From Coptis chinensis (taxonomy: Eukaryota > Streptophyta > Magnoliopsida > Ranunculales > Ranunculaceae): a stretch of DNA of 64,000 nucleotides. The stretch covers positions 20,685,501-20,749,500 of the forward strand of contig CM027381.1 of the NCBI GenBank assembly GCA_015680905.1. Reading direction: 5' to 3'. Below the pieces are notes generated by a model that was not told the DNA's origin, did no database searches, and saw nothing but the letters and a program-made list of their open reading frames with translations. Shown in pieces: positions 43,613-56,215 of the stretch (position 1 is the first letter of the stretch; each line of letters begins with the position of its first letter). Made by a program: the position numbers and the translations under genes.

Positions 43613-45279
43613 CTATGCTACCAAGCATCTGATTCCCATCCCCTCAACATGCCTGTCAAAAGACTTAGACAATAAGCTCTTTGTAATGGGGTCAGCCAGG
43701 TTGTCTTCTGATGCTATCTTGGTAACAGTAACATCTCCTCTTTTTACAATTGATCATATCAGGTGGTACTTGTGCTCAATATGTTTACTTGCTTTATGGG
43801 ATCGTGGTTCCCTCGAGTTAGATACCGCACCAGTATTATCACAATGAAGTGTGACACTTATAGGTAAACCAAGTACGACTGTCAAGTCCAATAAGAAGTT
43901 CCGGAGCCAAACTGCCTCTTTGGCTGCCTCAGTGGCTACCACATATTCAACTTCCATGGTGGAGTCAGACACGCATTTCTGCTTGACACTCCTCCATACT
44001 ATGGCTCCACCTCCCAATGTAAACACACAACCTGAGGTAGGCTTACTCTTGTACTTATCTGACTTAAAATCAGAATCTGTATACCCTAAGGGAACCAAAC
44101 TATCTGCTTGGTATACTAACATATAATCATTAGTCCTTTTCAGGTACATCATAATATGTTTTACCGCAGTCTAGTGCCCTTGTCTTGGGTTCTTCTGATA
44201 TCTGCTAACCATGCCAACGGCAAAGCAAATGTCTGGCCTCGTGCATAGCATGGCGTACATTACGCTTCCTACAGCCGAAGCATAAGGAACCGTTTTCATG
44301 TCTTCTATCTCTTTTGGTGTCTTGGGACACATATCCTTTGATAGAGGAACTCCATGCCTGAAAGGCAGGAAACCTTTCTTAGAGTTTTGCATGCTAAAAC
44401 GAGTCAACACAGTATCAATATAGGTAGCCTGAGATAAGCACAACATCTTTTTCTTACGATCTTTTATAATTTTGATCCCAAGGACGTGACCCGCTTTTCC
44501 CAAGTCCTTCATATCAAATTTCTTTGATAACCATACCCTTATGTATGACAACACTTTCACATTATTTCCAACGAGTAAGATGTCATCTACATAAAGCACA
44601 AGAAATACCATTACGTTTCCATCAAATTTCTTGTACACACAAGATTCGTCTGGGCTTTAATTGAATCCATAAGATTGGATTACCTCATCAAAACGAATGT
44701 TCCAAGATCTAGAAGCTTGTTTAAGTCCATAAATGGGACGTTTAAGCTTACAAACAAGATGCTCTTGACCCTTTTCAATGAATCCTTCTAGTTGCTTCAT
44801 ATAGATGGTTTCCTCAAGACTTCCATTAAGGAAAGCTATCTTGACATCCATTTGCCAAATTTCATAATTGAAATGAGTTGCAATAGATAAAAGAATCCGG
44901 ATAGACTTAAGCATGGCTACTGGTGAAAAAGGTCTCCTCATAATCGATACCCTCTCTCTGAGTAAAGCCCTTTGCCACCGGCTTTGCTTTAAAGGTTTCA
45001 ACCTTATCGTCTGCCCCTCTTTTTCTTTTATAGGCCCACTTGCATCCAATGGTTTTTTACACCATTGGGTGGCTCTACAAGCTCCCAGACATGATTAGAA
45101 TCCATAGATTCTATCCCAAAAATCATTTCCTTTTGCCAAGATTCTACATCTTTATTTTGGAGTGCTTCATTGTAGGTCCAGGGATCAGGATCTTGGTTAT
45201 CAGTGGTTATGTCTGAAGACATTCCAAAACCAATCCATCTATCAGGTTGTCTAACAATCCTCCCAGTACGACGAAGCAC
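43613..45279 (-). pseudogene. Copia reverse transcriptase and RNase H
   Basis: Frames in order from 45279: SWQKEMIFGIESMDSNHVWE, then RT blocks W-MDVKIAFLNGSLEETIYM, IYGLKQASRSWN, the catalytic LYVDDILLVGN, then YASAVGSVMYAMLCTRPDI, and RNase H GYTDSDFKSD, VSDSTMEVEY, ending ...EDNLADPITKSL..FDRHVEGMGIRCLVA with a TAG at 43613. Stops and small shifts near 45060, 44655 and 44170 separate four open pieces. All core RT blocks are visible. Confidence 0.93.
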
Positions 45280-45282
45280 CTC

Positions 45283-46331
45283 TTATTCTTGTACGTCGTT
45301 AGTGACACATTGTGGTTCATGTTCTTGTACTATTGGTACTGAAGTAGTGGGTGTCTCTCCTCTTAATTCTTCTAGAATAATACTACTTGGGGTCTTGTGG
45401 TTCATCACATAGTCTTCTTCTAAGAATCGAGCATTAGTGCTAACAATGATCTTCTGATCCTTAGGACTATAAAATAAACCACCCTTCGTTCCTCTAGGAT
45501 AGCCTACAAACAAGCGTACTTCTGTATGAGATCCCAACTTATCAGCATCTCCAACACATGTGCTGGGGTACCCCAAATCTGAATGTGTTTCATACTAGGC
45601 TCACGCCCACTCCACAATTCTGTTGGAGTCTTAGGTACTGATTTAGAAGGTACCAGGTTCAGAATGTAAGCTGCCGTTTCGAAGGCATATCCCCAAAATG
45701 AAATTGGTAAATCCGAATAACTCATCATCGATCTAACCATTTCCATAAGAGTCCTGTTTCTCCTCTCTACTACACCATTCTGTTGGGGAGTCCTAGGTGC
45801 AGACATTTGGGATGTAATCCCAACCTCTGATAAATAATCCCTAAACTCTCCTAAGAGGCATTCACCACCACGATCTGATTGTAGTGACTTGATACATTTT
45901 CCATGACATTTTTCCGTCTCAGCCTTGTATATTTTGAATTTTTCAAAACACTCAGACTTACGACACATCAAATAAATGTACCCATATCTTGAATAATTGT
46001 CAATGAAAGTGACAATGTATTCAAAACCACCTCTAGCCTGGACAGTCATGGGTCCATATAAATCAGAATGAACCAGTTCCAACACATCTTTAGCTCTATA
46101 CCCCTTGGCCATGAAAGGCCTTTTTGTCATCTTACCTTCCAAGCAAGATTCACAGATAGGAAAAGTTTCCACTTTCAATGAACCCAAAGGTCCATCGGCT
46201 ACCAATCTCTGAATCCTCCTCAAGTTGATATGACCTAACCGTAGATGCCAGAGATGTGTTTGGTTCATTTGAGAAGGTTCCTTTCTCTTATTTGATTTAG
46301 AAGATATGTTATTAATTTCCATTTGATGCAC
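45283..46331 (-). pseudogene. Copia integrase
   Basis: The zinc-binding region has [15 protein letters not shown] and [14 protein letters not shown]. The catalytic core has [10 protein letters not shown] (Asp), the second Asp block in [10 protein letters not shown], and NGVVERRNR (Glu). [20 protein letters not shown] and a C-terminal GTPAHV block follow. A frameshift near 45560 moves the last ~95 codons, with [19 protein letters not shown] and EDYVMNH, to another frame that stops at 45283. Confidence 0.93.
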
Positions 46332-46394
46332 TATGGGTGGAATAGGATTAATGATGTATAAATTGCCTTCTAATGCACCAGAACAGATAAAATG

Positions 46395-46898
46395 TTAACT
46401 TTTCTTAATGACGACCTTGTCATTAAAAGAAACAGAATATCCATCCTTAATTGCCATAGAAACTGAAATTAAATTCTTTCTAAAATTAGGCACATAAAGA
46501 CAATTCTTTAACACCATAGTCTTATTTCTACCAAAAGATAAACAAACATCTCCTACTGCAATAGCTACTACTTTCGTAGCATCCCCCAAAGATATGGTAA
46601 TCTCTCCAACACTTAGTTTTCTGGTTTCTTGGAACCCTTGCATCGAAATGCATACATGGTCAGTGGCTCCTGTATATACACACCAGGTACTGGTAGATAA
46701 CACCGCTAAACATGTTTCAACAACTAGTGCATGAGACATGCCTCCATTATTCTCTGGTTTGAGAAGAGGACCATCTCCCTTCCAGTCTATGTTATAAGGG
46801 ACAATGAGTTTGTTTTCCTTAAGAATAGTTACTAGTGGGTTGAAAGTAACCATTTTGAAAACCTGAGAATCACATAAAATTACTATTATGTAGGGCAA
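46395..46898 (-). pseudogene. Copia gag start fused to protease by an internal deletion
   Basis: Residues 16-39 (MVTFNPLVTILKENKL...DWKGD) are the very start of this type of copia gag. The next residues already belong to the end of gag and the protease, so nearly all of gag, including capsid and zinc knuckle, is deleted. The protease reads WCVYTGATDHVCISMQGFQ; the family active site is D-[ST]-G, and the catalytic Asp is Tyr here. Stop at 46395-46397. Inactive on two counts. Confidence 0.85.
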
Positions 46899-48303
46899 AA
46901 ACTTTTTGAGTTAATAACAAAAATTAATTAATTAATCAACCCGTCAGCACCACACTGAGAAGTAGTAAGCCATGATAGTGTGAAAGTTTACCATTCTACA
47001 TTCGTGGAAATACTTTTGGGGTTAACTTAAAAATTAATTAATTAACCCGTCAGCACCCTACACACCGAGAAGTAGTAAGCCACGATAGTGTGGACGTTTA
47101 CCATATCTACATTCGTGTAGAGAAGTTTTTCCTATTAGTTCTACTTCTCGTCAACTTAACAGAACACCACTCGTTAGAGTGGAGACATGCCATCTAGACA
47201 ACTAAAACTAAAATGCTGACCTTTCTTTGGTCTTACAAATAATAGCAATGACTTCGATGGGGAGGATACCATTACTTGCATCTAATTGTATACCATTACT
47301 CAACACTAAGTCCATTATTTGTAATGAATCCCTTCAGATGGAGAAGTGAATCCATACATTAATAACTTCATATAGTTGTCCTTTAGAAGTTTGTTCTGGT
47401 GATCCGTAATTAGACTCATCCGATATGGAGGAAGGCACTAAAACCGACGCGCAAGTATAATTACATCACCAACAAACCAGTAATGGAGACCATGGGATTT
47501 ATACGAAACTAAATTCCCACTCACTTAGTTATTTAGATCTGAGGATCTTTCTGCTTGCTGGTCAGGTCTATGTCCATGTGATCTATTATTCATGTGGGCT
47601 TAGTTTTTAGCACAAACATCCACAAATAAAAACATGCATATAGAAAAAGCAAATATGAATAATAAAATAGAAAATAAATTCCCAACTGTTATGACCCATA
47701 TTCATTGGTCCATCCTGTTCGCCGAACTCTTTTAGTTGCCTTCGCAAAGTCCGGCGGGGTTCGACCTCCCCGGTCAGGTCGTGGGGTTGAGGGCAGCGCA
47801 CCGTTTTTTTTTTAGAAATCGTGGCCTGTTTCCTTCACTGGAAACCTCACAAAATCACTCCATAGACCCTCGAACAGCAAACATATTTCCTCTTTCTGGT
47901 GCTAAGGGTGCGAACCGCGCTATTTTTATGCCTACACAAGGCACGTGGTGCGTTCATGCCTTCAATGACTTCCAGGCACATCAGCTCGACCCGAACTCAA
48001 CCCGCGCTCCACCAAGAAAAAACTCAGGCTCGGATTTCGACCAATCCAATTCTTGATCTTTTGATCTTTTGATCTTTACATATGATTACATCATGGATAA
48101 AAAACAACAATACGATACATATCGTGATTTAAATTACATCCATCATTAAACAAATACAGAAGAAAAAAAATTGAAATTGAAAAACATGATGTTTTAACAA
48201 AATCGATCCATTTATTTTCAAAAATCATTCTAACCATAACAGGTGGTCTAGATGCCTGCAAAATCAAGTTAAAATAGTTCTACATCTACCAACAGATCTA
48301 CAT
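46899..48303 (-). other. Copia leader
   Basis: Long non-coding leader between the PBS and the gag start. It contains an imperfect ~112-bp tandem duplication near 46919-47140 (units with CCCGTCAGCACC and GAGAAGTAGTAAGCCA) and a GC-rich patch near 47740-47800. No gene supported. Confidence 0.75.
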
Positions 48304-48317
48304 GCTCCGATACCAAT

Positions 48318-49568
48318 TGTAGGAACCGTTATGGTTGCATCGAATGATTTACTACGAACCGCAAAATCCCATGCGCAGCGGAATAAAGGGTACTCATGGT
48401 TTGGTTAGAAATGATACCTTTTGATCAGCTGTGATAACTCTGAGAATCCAAGCTATACGAATCAGCAACCTCTTGATCTTCTGTTGTATTCATATCCTTA
48501 GAATGGACGTTGTGTGGGCAACGATCTACCACCCTCTTCTTTCTCTCTTGGCCTCTCTCACTCACAAAATTTGGAACCGATTTTGGATATACTTTTCTTG
48601 AGAAAAACCTTTAGAAAAAATGGCCAGAGAAAGAGGTTTCTATTTATAGGCTACAACATGGACCATGAGGAGAAATCAGGGTTATGTCTCCTGACGGGCT
48701 TGGGCTTCCCATGTTTGCCTAGAACACACAGCCCAAGTCCGTCAACAAATGGCTTATTCCACTAAAAGCCATTGTTGCACTACTTCCCTAATCCCAAATT
48801 ACGTGTTACGTTTATGGGCTCCATATTATATGCTCGTTGATCTCCCCGTGTTTAAGATATCGAATGCCCGTTGATTAAGTCAAGTTACTGATAACTACAT
48901 TAATCAACTTCTTATGTCCTTGAGTAGTACCACTCAACCTCATTGTCATGTCGGATTAACTCCACCTGCAGGGTTTACATAACAATCCTTATGAGTTCCT
49001 CAAGGGGAAATCATCAACCCGACTTCCTGTGGGTTATAGATTCCTTCTATAATCAACAACACACCTTACATACAATGTCATTACCCAATCCATCGAGTTT
49101 GTTGATTCACAAATGAATCTCACTCATTGATGATTTAAAGCAATGTACAATGCATGTAAGTGCCCGTTATTAAATCCGGTTTAAGAGGACACACATCCAT
49201 AATAACAGAGGTGTTTGTTCTCTTATATAGTCATTATAAAGAGAAACAACCTCACTTGGTCCTGTTCAATACACACAAAGTGTACTAGTGTAATCCCTGT
49301 AGTCAAGATAGACTAATACCAGATTGTACTATAATCTTACCAATGGTTTGTCCAAATCCATCTAGGTTGTGAACGTTTACTTATATTTTACAAGGTACTG
49401 ATGATATGATCTTTTGTGTGTCACCACACACCATATCATCTACAACATAAAATATCTAGGTACTGATGATATTGGCAAATGCATAACATTTGCCAATATG
49501 ATTCTCATTCAAAATATAAAGAATTAGAGTTAATACAAAAGTAATGCTTTTAGTATATAACCCTATCA
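48318..49568 (-). repeat. 5' LTR of the copia element
   Basis: 1251 bp, TGTAGGAACCGTTATGG at the left and CCCTATCA at the right in plus sense; beside the PBS at 48304-48315 and the TSD GTGAC at 49569. Confidence 0.93.
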
Positions 49569-50855
49569 GTGACTCCATATGAATTTGAATTTTGGGAGTT
49601 CTAACTTTGCTTTTGTTTTTTTGTTTTTTTTGTTTTTGATATCATCTCCTTTTGATTTTGAACTTTGGGAGATGCGATTTTTGACTCCTTTGAAATTTTT
49701 TTTAGAGTTTTTGTTTTGATGGGTTTTTCTTTTCTTTTCGAAGCAACTAACTGATCTATTTTTGTACAAGGTATTCTCTTATTTTTTTTTTCTGATATCC
49801 ATCCAATTCTCAACTCGTGAGCTGGGTAAGCTTTTTATTGGGTTTTGTAACGGGTTAGGAATTTATGGTGAAGAATAAAAAGGCTTTTAGAAAAAGGTGA
49901 AGGCTAAAAAAAAACTAAAGGTAAAATCTATTTTTTTGGGTTTTTAACGTTTATTTAGCTATATCGATCCAAAAAGGGCTAAATTCTTTCCTAGGATATG
50001 GCATGGTGATCAAGCAAGTGGACGTGTGGTCTTTTTATCTGGACATACTTTGTGTCATCACTCAATAATCATTCAGATGAGGCTTTTGGCTAGATTCTCA
50101 CATGATATGAAACTTAACTGTTCTAACCTTGGTCTCGAAACTCACTGCTATATACATACAAATGTTGATGCATGCCATTCATGAAAAGATGCAAAAACTA
50201 TTGTGTGTATATTAGTCTAAGTTCGAAGAACAATTCCTTACTCTATTGATATAATGAGACTTCTAGACTATTTATTCATCATAGAAAAAGGAAAGAAGAC
50301 TTAATACTAAATAGAAAAATATTTTTGGTCTTTTCCTAAAAAATTTTTAGAAAGGAAGAAATATACTATTATATATACTATATAGAAAATACCTAGTTTT
50401 TGTAAAATGTTATTATACCACCCCCAAAGAAAAATATGCTTTGTTCTCAAAGTATGAAGATATAAGGAAAGAGATTACCATAGAAACATAAGCAAAAATG
50501 GTGATACCTCTGTATTATGTTCTTCATGCTGAAAATATACCACCCTCAAATAGGTTTGGGGCGTGGGTTGTTTGATATAGAACGAGAAATACATGGTTTA
50601 TTATATGAAGGATAATTATTCTACTATGAAAATCTTTTTGGGTTTTTGCATTTTTGAAAACTTATGCAAATGCAGAAAAAATGGAAAGATAAAAACGGAG
50701 AATTTTGGCATGATGTATCTGTATTACCTTCTACTCATATACCAAATTCCTCAAAAGAAATGAAACAAGCAGATAATAATATATATAATCTAACTAATAC
50801 TACGTCCTACACGTGAAAAGAAAAATACAAATAAATATATCCAACTATACGAGCA
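49569..50855 (-). other. Element N 3' untranslated region, inner part
   Basis: Inverted relative of 34980-36150 of element C; for example GAGTTAGAACTCC-type sequence at 49590 and CCACTTGCTTGATCACCATG at 50005. It has an internal PPT-like CTTTGGGGGTGGT (50418-50430 in minus sense) beside a GAGAACAAAGCAT block. No coding region. Confidence 0.75.
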
Positions 50856-51918
50856 CTAGGGAGATTTACTAGTAAGAATTCGTGCGTGACTCGTCGCGGC
50901 GTCTAGAAGATCTTTCTCCTTGACGGCGGGTCCTAACATGTCTATCACTCTACGGAAGCGCATCTCGAATGCTCTGCAGTGTTCTAGTGACTTGTCTTTG
51001 GAAGCATCTCGCTCTCTTTGGAAAGACACGCTTTGCTCCTCGACGTTCTGTTGAGCTGCCTTGATATCTTGATGTGTACGTGCGTGCGTGTGAGTCGGCC
51101 GTCTTGGCGAGAATCCTCTGGCCTCCATAGAGGAAGTGAATTCCGTTCATGGGCTGGGTGAACACTCGGGTGGCACCTTCAGCGAAATAGTCCACTCGCT
51201 CTGTAAGCTGCTCTAGCGGTAGGGGGATACCAAAACTTCTGGACGCAGTGGGCATAGATGGGACCTAAGGTAGCGTCCCTGACCTCCAGTAAGGCGTCCG
51301 GTATTTCAAAGCCCCAGTGATGCATGATCTTTGTGACGAACACTAGTAAAGGGGCTGTCGACTTCTTGGTTTTGCAGAGTTGCTCGAAAAGGAAGGAAAC
51401 GATGCAAAAACCATTATTTTGCTCTTGAAGAATCCATAAAAGAAGAAGCATCGCCTTACCTATATCCGAAGGTTTGGTTGAGCCTAGCAGGTTGTAGGCT
51501 ATCCACTGAGATACTGCTTGCTGGTTCTTTCATAGCGAACTCTGAAACACAGTGAGACTTGGGGTTTTTCACCCCCTCGAGAAGAGTCTCAGCCATGAGC
51601 ACCTCGACTTTCTTGTTATCTTGGGACTGTTCTGTCTGAACATAAGCTTTCAGAGGAATCCCCAGAACAGCACTCACCACCTCCTTGGTGAGCTCCAGTG
51701 TTCTGCCATCCTTAGCAACCTCAACGCATTTTCTCCCCTCTAACCATGAAATTATAGAACGAAAGCATAAGAGAAGGGGAATAAACCGCTTTTTCCATCA
51801 TAACCAAGGGTTCCCATCACTTTATCCTTATCTCTGCCCTGAAGTGCACTTCAAACAAATCGGAATAGAAGAGGTCTTGAAAATTTTGCTCCAACACAAT
51901 TTTTAGAACTTGAGCCAT
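50856..51918 (-). pseudogene. ORF1-D, env-position ORF of element N
   Basis: The start at 51918 reads MAQVLKIVLEQNFQDLFYSD, aligned with MTLRRRIMLEQAF of copy C. Then, across stops and frame changes, AVLGIPLKAYVQTE, ETLLEGVKNPKSHCV, a W-IAYN.LGS..PSDIG block, LLLLWILQEQNNGFCIVSFL, APLLVFVTKIMHHWG, YAHCVQKFWYPP, and a charged C-terminal piece RERDASKDKSLEHCRAFEMR. Same block order as ORF1-B and ORF1-C but much more diverged. No ORF2 follows; the 3' UTR starts directly. Three or more frameshifts. Confidence 0.75.
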
Positions 51919-52006
51919 TTTAGAGTAGGAATTGATTAAATTGGGGTTGTGATTTGGAATGGGGGTTGAAAATGGAGCAGGATGTGAAAATATTGGTGGT
52001 GGTGTG

Positions 52007-53502
52007 TGATAAGTGCTTAAAATGTACAATTTAACCCTCAATTATGCCTTTTGTTTAGCCATCTTAGTGGACTAATAGTGTTTGTAAGTTATGTTTTATG
52101 ATTCTACAGGTGAAAGAGAGAGTTTTGTGGAATATTAGAGAAAAAGGGGTAAAATGGAGCAATTCAGAGTATTAAGGATCACATGGGAAGCCCGTGGACA
52201 ATCATGGAGAAGGCCAAGGAATTGAAGCTATTAAAGATTTGACTTGGACCTATTTTAAAGCCTATTTGGAAGCCCAAGGCTAAAGGATTCGTTGCTTGGA
52301 CCAAAGCCCGCAAAAGAGGATAGAATTATAAAGCAAAAGAAGGAAAATAGAGTCTCGCATCTGAGACGCGACTATCGTGCGTCCTGACGCGACTCTCGCG
52401 TTTGAGATGCATGAAACGACATTGTAGCCAATTCTTTCTCAGTTTTGGAGACGAAGTTAGACTCTGAAAGAAGTTGATTTGTATTAGGAAACAAATGGCG
52501 CTTTGGAATACTTCTAGAACTCATTATAACCCCTATAAATAGAGGACCTAAGTGCCTTATGTAATTTGCCAATTCACTTATACTCTTGTCTCCAGAACTT
52601 GAGGCAGAGAGAGATTAATAATAAAAGATTCGATTTTAACTAGCCGAGTCTTAATAAGTTAGTCTTTCTAGTCTTATGTTCTTTGACTCTTCTTCTTCTC
52701 ATTCTTCATGTTCTTCCTTCTTTATGGAAGGTTACTCTTCTCCTTCAAGGGAGGAGATGAAGCCGGTGCTTAAGGTTTGATGATTCTTTTGGTTCATGGT
52801 ATTCTCCAATTAGGTTAGTTCTTTATGTTTTTAGTTATTAGTTCCATTGCCCAGACCAGGGGATGGTGCTTTTATTTATTGCAATTGAATATAATGCTAG
52901 AATAGGGTTTTATTTATTGTAATTGAATATTATAATATTATTCTCTATTTTTCTTCTAGTTGTGTAGTGTTTTAGAGTAAGGGAAGTATTCCTTGTGTTT
53001 ACCTTAGATGGCGATTCATTGAATAGCTGCCCAAGCTCACATAAAAGGAAATAAGATACTAGTAACATGAACATAGGAACAACCTTAAGTAGAATTAATT
53101 GTTAATGATATTTTATCCAAGAGGGCATCGACACTCGCTCGATTGCCTAATTGTAGTCTACTTGTGAGAACAACCATGAAGCAAAAGGTCATTGAATCAA
53201 AAGTATTGGTGGATTCTAATCTCTTGAATTCCCTCTCTTATAAATTCTCAATAGTTTAGTATATTTAGTTTAGTTGAGCATTATAATCTACAATATCTAT
53301 AATCATAGTTTTTAATCCCTCAAACCCCTTTTCCAGTCCTGTTCTTCATATAAACATACACTTAAAAGTGGAACGATACCCTACTCATCTTTTACTTATT
53401 GAGGGATAATTAGGTTTTGATACGCTTCTATTTTGTTCAACGACCATCATCTATCTACATCATCCATATACCATCCAATAAACACAAAAAGAAGCGAGGT
53501 CA
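52007..53502 (+). repeat. 5' LTR of element E (Athila-like)
   Basis: TGATAAGTGCTTAAAATG...GAGGTCA, 1496 bp, followed two bases later by a PBS. Its start resembles the other TGATAAG LTRs but the body is different. The partner LTR is not in the window. It borders element N on the left, so E probably inserted into N. Confidence 0.75.
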
Positions 53503-53504
53503 AA

Positions 53505-53518
53505 TGGCGTCGCTGCCG
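53505..53518 (+). promoter_or_regulatory. Primer-binding site of element E
   Basis: TGGCGTCGCTGCCG, one base different from the PBS of element C over the shared 13 bases. Confidence 0.75.
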
Positions 53519-54035
53519 TTTTAAGTTGTTTATGTTTAACGTTTTCTTTCAAGATTAGAATTTTGGATCTTGAGGTAATTTTAGCCACATCATCCATCCT
53601 TTTGAGAAAGAGAGAAGCTTGAAGGACATCTCGAAGACAAGATCTACCATCTAGGTTAGTCGAATCTTCATTCTTAGTATAGTTGCATCGTAGTTTAGTT
53701 TTATTACTTTCTAGTATAATTGCATTTAGGACCTTTTCAACAATTGAAGTTGTAAGCCAACACAGCAAAACATCAAACTCTAGTGTTTCTTGTCTGAATT
53801 TTGACAAACGGACTATCGTCTGTGGGCCGTGGTACTTAAGCAATCCAAGTAATTCACCATAACCCTAGAAGAGACAGCTTTAGATAATGGGCGAGATACT
53901 TGCTGCAAAGCCAACTCAGTTGAAGGAAAATAGTTTTGCATATTAGTAAAATTTAGAATAGTTGCATATTAGTTTAATTGCATTCAAGCATAGTAGAATA
54001 GTGTTCGTCATTTTTCGCATAGCATTTTCTAGTGT
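53519..54035 (+). other. Leader of element E
   Basis: Non-coding leader between PBS and gag. No feature recognised other than a repeated TAGTATAATTGCAT-like phrase. Confidence 0.6.
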
Positions 54036-55829
54036 ATGCCCCGTTGTCCATATCGTCATCTGGTAAGAACACAACAGTGGACAAGGTTTAACAACCGACT
54101 CACAAGAATACTAGATGAGATTGATACAATGGCTGCACGTAATGATGGAGGTGTTATAGAACCGAATAATGGTGAAGCTATCCCACCCATGCAAGCACAA
54201 CAGTGGAAGAAGCTGAGCGATTTCTATTCTCCAATCATTAGAGACCCACCCAGTAGTATTGTTTTTCTAGAGACAAAAGCTAACCAGTTTGAGCTTAGAG
54301 CATCAATCATTTCTATGCTTCCAAAGTTCAACGGTTCAGACAATGTTCAACCTTATGTTCACATGAACAAGTTTCTATAAGTCCTCAGAACTTTTAAGAA
54401 CCAGAATATCAGGATGAGAGTATTAAGATCATTCTATTCCCACTCTCACTCGAAGGTAAAGCATTTGAATGGTTAATTATATAGCCGATCAATTCAATAG
54501 ACAACTGGGAGAAGTTGAGAACGAAGTTTATGAACAAGTTCTACCCACCCCAGAAGACTGATGCCATGCAACAATCTGCTAGTTGGGAGCGATTCAATAA
54601 TCTGCTAGTCTCGTGTCCATATCATGGATACGACAAGAGCACACTGGCTCATTTTTTCTATCGAGGACTCTTGGTGATGAACAAGCAGATGATACAGTCA
54701 ATGCACAAAGGCAAGTTTACATCAATGGATGGAGAGAAGCTTACAACTTTATCAAGAATTTAGCTGAAGAAACACAACAATGGACTACTAGCAACGAGGA
54801 TGTCGCTAGCATGGACGGGGAGCCAAAGCAATTTGGTTACCGAGCATATGAACAATCAGATCAAGAACTGAAGTCTACATTGGCCAGCTTGGCCACCAGC
54901 ATTGAATCTCTGAGTAAGAAATTAAACCAGTTCTCTATGAATCCCTCCAAGATCAACAAGTCTCAAGCTAAATCTCTCCCAGTCATGCAAGCTAGCCGAT
55001 ACTGCGAAGTTTGTTCGGACACTTCCCATGCAACTCTAGAATGTCCTGGTTACTATCAACATGCATCAGTTGGAGAGTACAATATAAGCTCATTTCAGAG
55101 GGTCGACCAAGGTGGTAATAACTTTCAAGGCAATTATTGGAGACAGAACGCTGGACCCCCAAGTTCTCAAGATCAAAGTTATATTCCACAGACAAGTCAA
55201 ACTTCACAGTTGGTTCCTCAACAACAATTATACTCTCAGTAGAATTCCAATACAAGTGCAGAGTTAATGCCTAATCCTATGAGAAATTATGCCACACCTA
55301 CCAACCTGGAGAATGTTATTACTTTGCTATCATAGAAAAATCAAAAGTTTGAAAGTGTTCTAGAGCTTCTTGCACAGTCTTAGCTCAATCTCCAGCAATC
55401 TCAGGCAAGTCAATATTCTAGAATGGAGTCTCTAGAGGCTAAGGTTGACCAACTCACTACTGCTTTGTCTGTAAAGACACAAGCCACACAACCTAGCTTA
55501 TTGGAACCAATATTGAGGAGTGAAGATGTATGCCACATTGGGACAACTTCTAGTACTGATCACCTCCATGATCATGTCAGCTCAGTTACTACTCTCAGAT
55601 CAGGATTGAAGATAGACAACAAGGTTGACTTACCTTCTCATGATGACATTGCTATAGAGCAATCGGTCAAGATTTCAACTGAAGTTTGAAAGGTGCCGTT
55701 CTACTATCCAGTGGATTTCAATATGATAGACACCCACGAGGCCTTTGATAAAATTCCAATTATTCTAGGCCGACCTTTCCTCGCTACCGCAAAAGCTTTG
55801 ATAAATTGTCACAATGGTGAAATGAAGCT
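54036..55829 (+). pseudogene. Element E gag and protease remnant
   Basis: Gag blocks across frames: ANQFELRASIISMLPKFNGS, KAFEWL, NWEKLRTKFMNKFYPPQKTD, SWERFNNLLVSCPYHGYD, FFYRGLL, INGWREAYNFIKNLAEETQQ and the zinc knuckle CEVCSDTSHATLECP (C-x2-C-x4-H-x4-C), then a Gln/Ser-rich part. At 55689 the frame stops, and only the last protease block follows (DKIPIILGRPFLATAKALIN), so the protease active site is deleted. The sequence is cut at 55830 by a CACTA-like end. Stops near 54380, 54763, 55242 and 55384. Confidence 0.88.
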
Positions 55830-55830
55830 A

Positions 55831-56215
55831 CACTACAACAAATATGACATATGACATCACTAATTTTACATCACTTTTAGCGAAGTGATGTCATATGAAA
55901 ACTATGACATCACTTTTCTCAGCATGTGATGTAATAATTGTCACAATTTTTTTTTAACATCACTTATTTCAAAAGTTGATGTAGTAGAGTTTTACAACAT
56001 CATTTTAATAAGTGATGTCGTGATAGTGATGTAGTAACAGTTTTTTACATCACTTGCTGTGTCACTTATAAAATAATGTAATATCTATGTATTCAACATC
56101 ACTTTAAAAGTGTTGTCATTCACCGTGTCACTTATAAAGTGATATGATATCTATGTATTTAACATCAATTTAAAAGTGACTTTGCCAAGTTTTTGAAATC
56201 ACTTATAATATGACT
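55831..56215 (+). mobile_element. CACTA-like transposon end with subterminal repeats
   Basis: Begins CACTACAACAAA, the terminal form of En/Spm (CACTA) elements. It is followed by many copies, in both orientations, of ACATCACTT/AAGTGATGT, the expected subterminal transposase-binding type of repeat. The opposite terminus (ending in ...GTAGTG) was not found, so it is a truncated end or a rearranged element. No transposase gene is visible. Confidence 0.7.

Larger units (their letters stand above)
42283..49568 (-). mobile_element. Ty1/copia retrotransposon, structurally complete but defective
   Basis: LTRs at 42283-43543 and 48318-49568 are direct copies; the perfect TSD GTGAC lies at 42278-42282 and 49569-49573. 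The PBS (TGGTATCGGAGC on the minus strand, 48304-48315) matches the initiator-tRNA-Met type usual for copia. The PPT AGTATAAGTGGGAGAT lies before the 3' LTR (43544-43559). Gene order protease, integrase, RT, RNase H is the copia order. Most of gag is missing and the frames contain stops. It splits element N. Length 7286 bp. Confidence 0.96.

Noticed and set aside
47736-48056. 106-codon plus-strand ORF
   Set aside because: Located in the non-coding leader of the copia element, antisense to it; GC-rich chance frame.
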